From: Nocardia amamiensis
Lineage (GTDB): Bacteria > Actinomycetota > Actinomycetes > Mycobacteriales > Mycobacteriaceae
NCBI RefSeq assembly: GCF_015477605.1
Contig: NZ_JADLQX010000007.1
Span: 62,001 to 126,000 of the forward strand
Reading direction: 5' to 3'
Length of the DNA: 64,000 nt
In this document: positions 62,531 to 64,000 of the stretch, piece after piece
Position numbering within the stretch: position 1 is the stretch's first letter
Layout: every line of letters begins with the position of its first letter
The notes under the pieces: generated by a model
What the model was told of the DNA's origin: nothing
Databases searched by the model: none
The model's input: only the letters and a program-made list of their open reading frames with translations
Program-made: the position numbers and the translations under genes

Positions 62531-64000
62531 CCCGTGGCTCGCGCACCGGCTTCATGCCGAGAACCGGCTGCGCCGTGGCGAAGCGGCGGCATTCCGCGGT
62601 GTGGTCGCGGCAATGACGGTGTGGCTCGACACAGCCCGCGCGCTGGTGTTGCACAAGCCGCTGCCTGCGGCCGCCGCCGAGCTACTCGCCGGGCCGTCGA
62701 TCACTGCGGCGGCCGGTGATCTGCCGCCGGACCTCGACGCAGTCGGGGCGGCGACCCAGGTGTGGGCGCGGGCCATGGCCGAGCACGTCGACCCGGCGCT
62801 GTCGGAGGCCTTCGGCGAAGCGTTCCTCGACGCTGCGCGCCGCGCGGACATCTCCCCGCTGCCGTTCCAGCTGGCCTACCTCGAGTCAGTGCACAACCGG
62901 CTACGGATCTGGCCCGAAGGCGCGTTCGAGGAGCTGCGGCCCGAGCTGCTGGAAATGCTGTCCGAGGGCATGGATTACAACCAGGTCGAGGAACGCATCG
63001 GCCGCATGCTCGACATCGACGCGCCCTCGCGGCGGATACGCGCGGAGATCTGGGCGGTCGATCGCCAGATCGCCGACCCGAACACTCCACGCTCGGAGCT
63101 GCGCGCGCTGCGCGCCCGCCGACGCGCGCTGTGGGAGCAGCACGACGCCTCACTCGGGCAATGGCAGTGGCTCGCGCGGCGGATCGCGCGGACCGAGATC
63201 CACGGCGCTATCGAGGGCGGCACGCTGGCCGCGGCACAGGCGGTCGAGCAGGCAGGCGGGCAGGCCCGGTTCAAACGCTGGTTGTCGACCACCGACGAAC
63301 GCACCCGGGGCACGCACGTTGTCGCCGACGGCCAGATGGTGAAGTTGGCCGAGCCGTTTCGTGTCGGCCTGGCCGAACTGCAGCACCCAGGCGAGGCCGG
63401 CGGGCCCGCGCACGAGGTCATCAACTGCCGCTGCACCATGCTCATCCTCACAGAGGACGAGGTGCAGGCCGCGTTGCAGGGCGTGTGGGGTGGGCGTGGT
63501 GTCGCGCCCGGCGCGGCACGGATGGGCCCGGACGACCCCGATGACGCGGCTGCGGCGCTGGCGCGGTGGGAGACAGAGCAGCGCGGCGAAGTAGTCGATG
63601 ACGAAACGACGCCGCCGACGCCCGATCCGGAGCCTGATCCCGAGCCGGAGCCTGACGATGAGTCGTTTCCGGACACGAGTCCTGAACCGGATGATCCCGA
63701 TGACGACGACGATGACGATCTTGACGACGATGACGATCTTGACGACGAAGACGATCTTGACGACGAAGACGATCTTGACGACGAAGACGACGAGCCGGAG
63801 CTCGACGACGAGGACGACGCCGCCACCGACGAAGATCCGGATGCAGCGGACAACGAAGAGGACATCGTCGACGAGCCAACGCCGATCATCGCCCCAGGCA
63901 ACCGTGACGCGCTCGACCGCATCCGCGAGTCGCTGCCCACGGGCGCCGAGGGATGGCACGCCCTGGTCGAGGGCAAGACTATCCGGCCTGCCGAGACGTT
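62517..64000 (+). CDS. MuF-like minor head protein with acidic tail (partial)
   Basis: Open from a GTG at 62517 to the window edge (494 codons). The first 320 residues are mostly helical (QLAYLESVHNRLRIWPEGAF, GMDYNQVEERIGRMLDIDAP) and end with the MuF signature EVINCRCTMLI (Cys-x-Cys). After it comes a long Pro/Glu/Asp-rich linker with a tandem acidic repeat, then the start of another domain (PTGAEGWHALVEGKTIRPAE). In other phages MuF proteins carry toxin or enzymatic C-termini; what follows here is not visible. It is in the standard portal-MuF order and probably links portal and capsid. Confidence 0.85.
   Translation, partial: MSRTDPWLAHRLHAENRLRRGEAAAFRGVVAAMTVWLDTARALVLHKPLPAAAAELLAGPSITAAAGDLPPDLDAVGAATQVWARAMAEHVDPALSEAFGEAFLDAARRADISPLPFQLAYLESVHNRLRIWPEGAFEELRPELLEMLSEGMDYNQVEERIGRMLDIDAPSRRIRAEIWAVDRQIADPNTPRSELRALRARRRALWEQHDASLGQWQWLARRIARTEIHGAIEGGTLAAAQAVEQAGGQARFKRWLSTTDERTRGTHVVADGQMVKLAEPFRVGLAELQHPGEAGGPAHEVINCRCTMLILTEDEVQAALQGVWGGRGVAPGAARMGPDDPDDAAAALARWETEQRGEVVDDETTPPTPDPEPDPEPEPDDESFPDTSPEPDDPDDDDDDDLDDDDDLDDEDDLDDEDDLDDEDDEPELDDEDDAATDEDPDAADNEEDIVDEPTPIIAPGNRDALDRIRESLPTGAEGWHALVEGKTIRPAET
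63714..63785 (+). repeat. 18-bp tandem repeat encoding acidic hexamers
   Basis: Four head-to-tail 18-bp units, GACGATCTTGACGACGAT once and then GACGATCTTGACGACGAA three times, encode DDLDDD/DDLDDE within an acidic linker of about 60 residues. Confidence 0.9.

Larger units (their letters stand above)
41881..64000. mobile_element. siphovirus-like prophage (left part, runs off the window)
   Basis: From the 3' half of tRNA-Ser to the right edge all genes are phage-like or cargo. There is an integrase next to the tRNA, then a leftward tail and lysis operon (45.8-60.2 kb) and a rightward head operon (from 60.2 kb). Host genes end at the tRNA. The left attachment core is probably in 41881-41905 (T arm to CCA). 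No repressor, terminase, capsid or right attachment copy is in view. A frameshift in one tail gene suggests it may not make infectious particles. Confidence 0.9.

Noticed and set aside
63714..63785. Acidic tandem repeat as a possible regulatory iteron
   Set aside because: All units are in frame inside the MuF-like gene and encode DDLDDE, so a coding repeat explains them.

Overview
The window is a high-GC actinobacterial chromosome, most likely Nocardia or a close mycolic-acid-containing relative. The first 41.9 kb is host DNA. Its backbone matches the order and products I remember for the Mycobacterium tuberculosis Rv3711-Rv3722 neighbourhood: murT-gatD, recR-ybaB, an SRPBCC protein, an FAD-linked oxidase and a cyclopropane-fatty-acid-synthase-like methyltransferase, dnaX, a class I aminotransferase and the SRP RNA. 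In M. tuberculosis this is compact. Here it is spread over about 40 kb by inserted blocks: a transglutaminase/ATP-grasp operon, a PknK-type kinase, fadA-fadB, an MMPL-TetR operon, a ROK repressor and a VapBC module. The genus is inferred from gene content, not from a marker gene.

Region by region (host). 0-3.4 kb: flavin enzyme and the MurT/GatD lipid II amidation pair. 3.5-8.3 kb: transglutaminase and ATP-grasp/alpha-E operon, divergent from a small Cys-rich protein and a conserved unknown. 8.3-10.8 kb: LysE exporter, RecR, YbaB, secreted protein. 10.8-15.6 kb: MerR regulator with a clear operator, VOC and SRPBCC proteins, oxidase plus methyltransferase. 15.6-24.5 kb: PknK-like kinase, secreted phytase/esterase-like protein, fadA-fadB beta-oxidation operon. 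24.8-41.4 kb: DnaX with a very long linker, an unknown protein, MMPL/TetR, zinc peptidase, DUF2207 protein, ROK regulator, DNA glycosylase, methyltransferase, VapBC, aminotransferase. 41.6-41.9 kb: SRP RNA and tRNA-Ser(GGA).

From tRNA-Ser to the right edge (about 22 kb shown, incomplete) lies a siphovirus-like prophage. A tyrosine integrase sits just inside the tRNA. Next come cargo and lysogeny-side genes: a lipoprotein, a serine-recombinase-like protein lacking its catalytic domain, and an unknown winged-helix/glycine-zipper protein. A long leftward operon follows; read in transcription order it encodes a connector-like protein, tail completion protein, tail-assembly chaperones, tape measure, distal tail protein, a Gp37-like protein broken by a one-base frameshift, minor tail proteins, endolysin, holin and three more membrane proteins. 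A divergent rightward operon encodes a DUF1360 protein, the portal and a MuF-like head protein that runs off the window.

The most unusual features are in the prophage. Its four largest gaps inside the structural cluster carry two families of exact repeats, two copies each: a 26-bp element before the endolysin and tape measure genes, and a 15-bp element, palindromic in one copy, at the head/tail divergence and before a tail gene. Other oddities are the frameshifted tail gene, tail chaperone reading frames separated only by an in-frame TGA, a three-copy repeat around the attachment tRNA, and an acidic tandem repeat in the MuF protein. No phage repressor, terminase or right attachment site is visible, so the prophage continues beyond the window.
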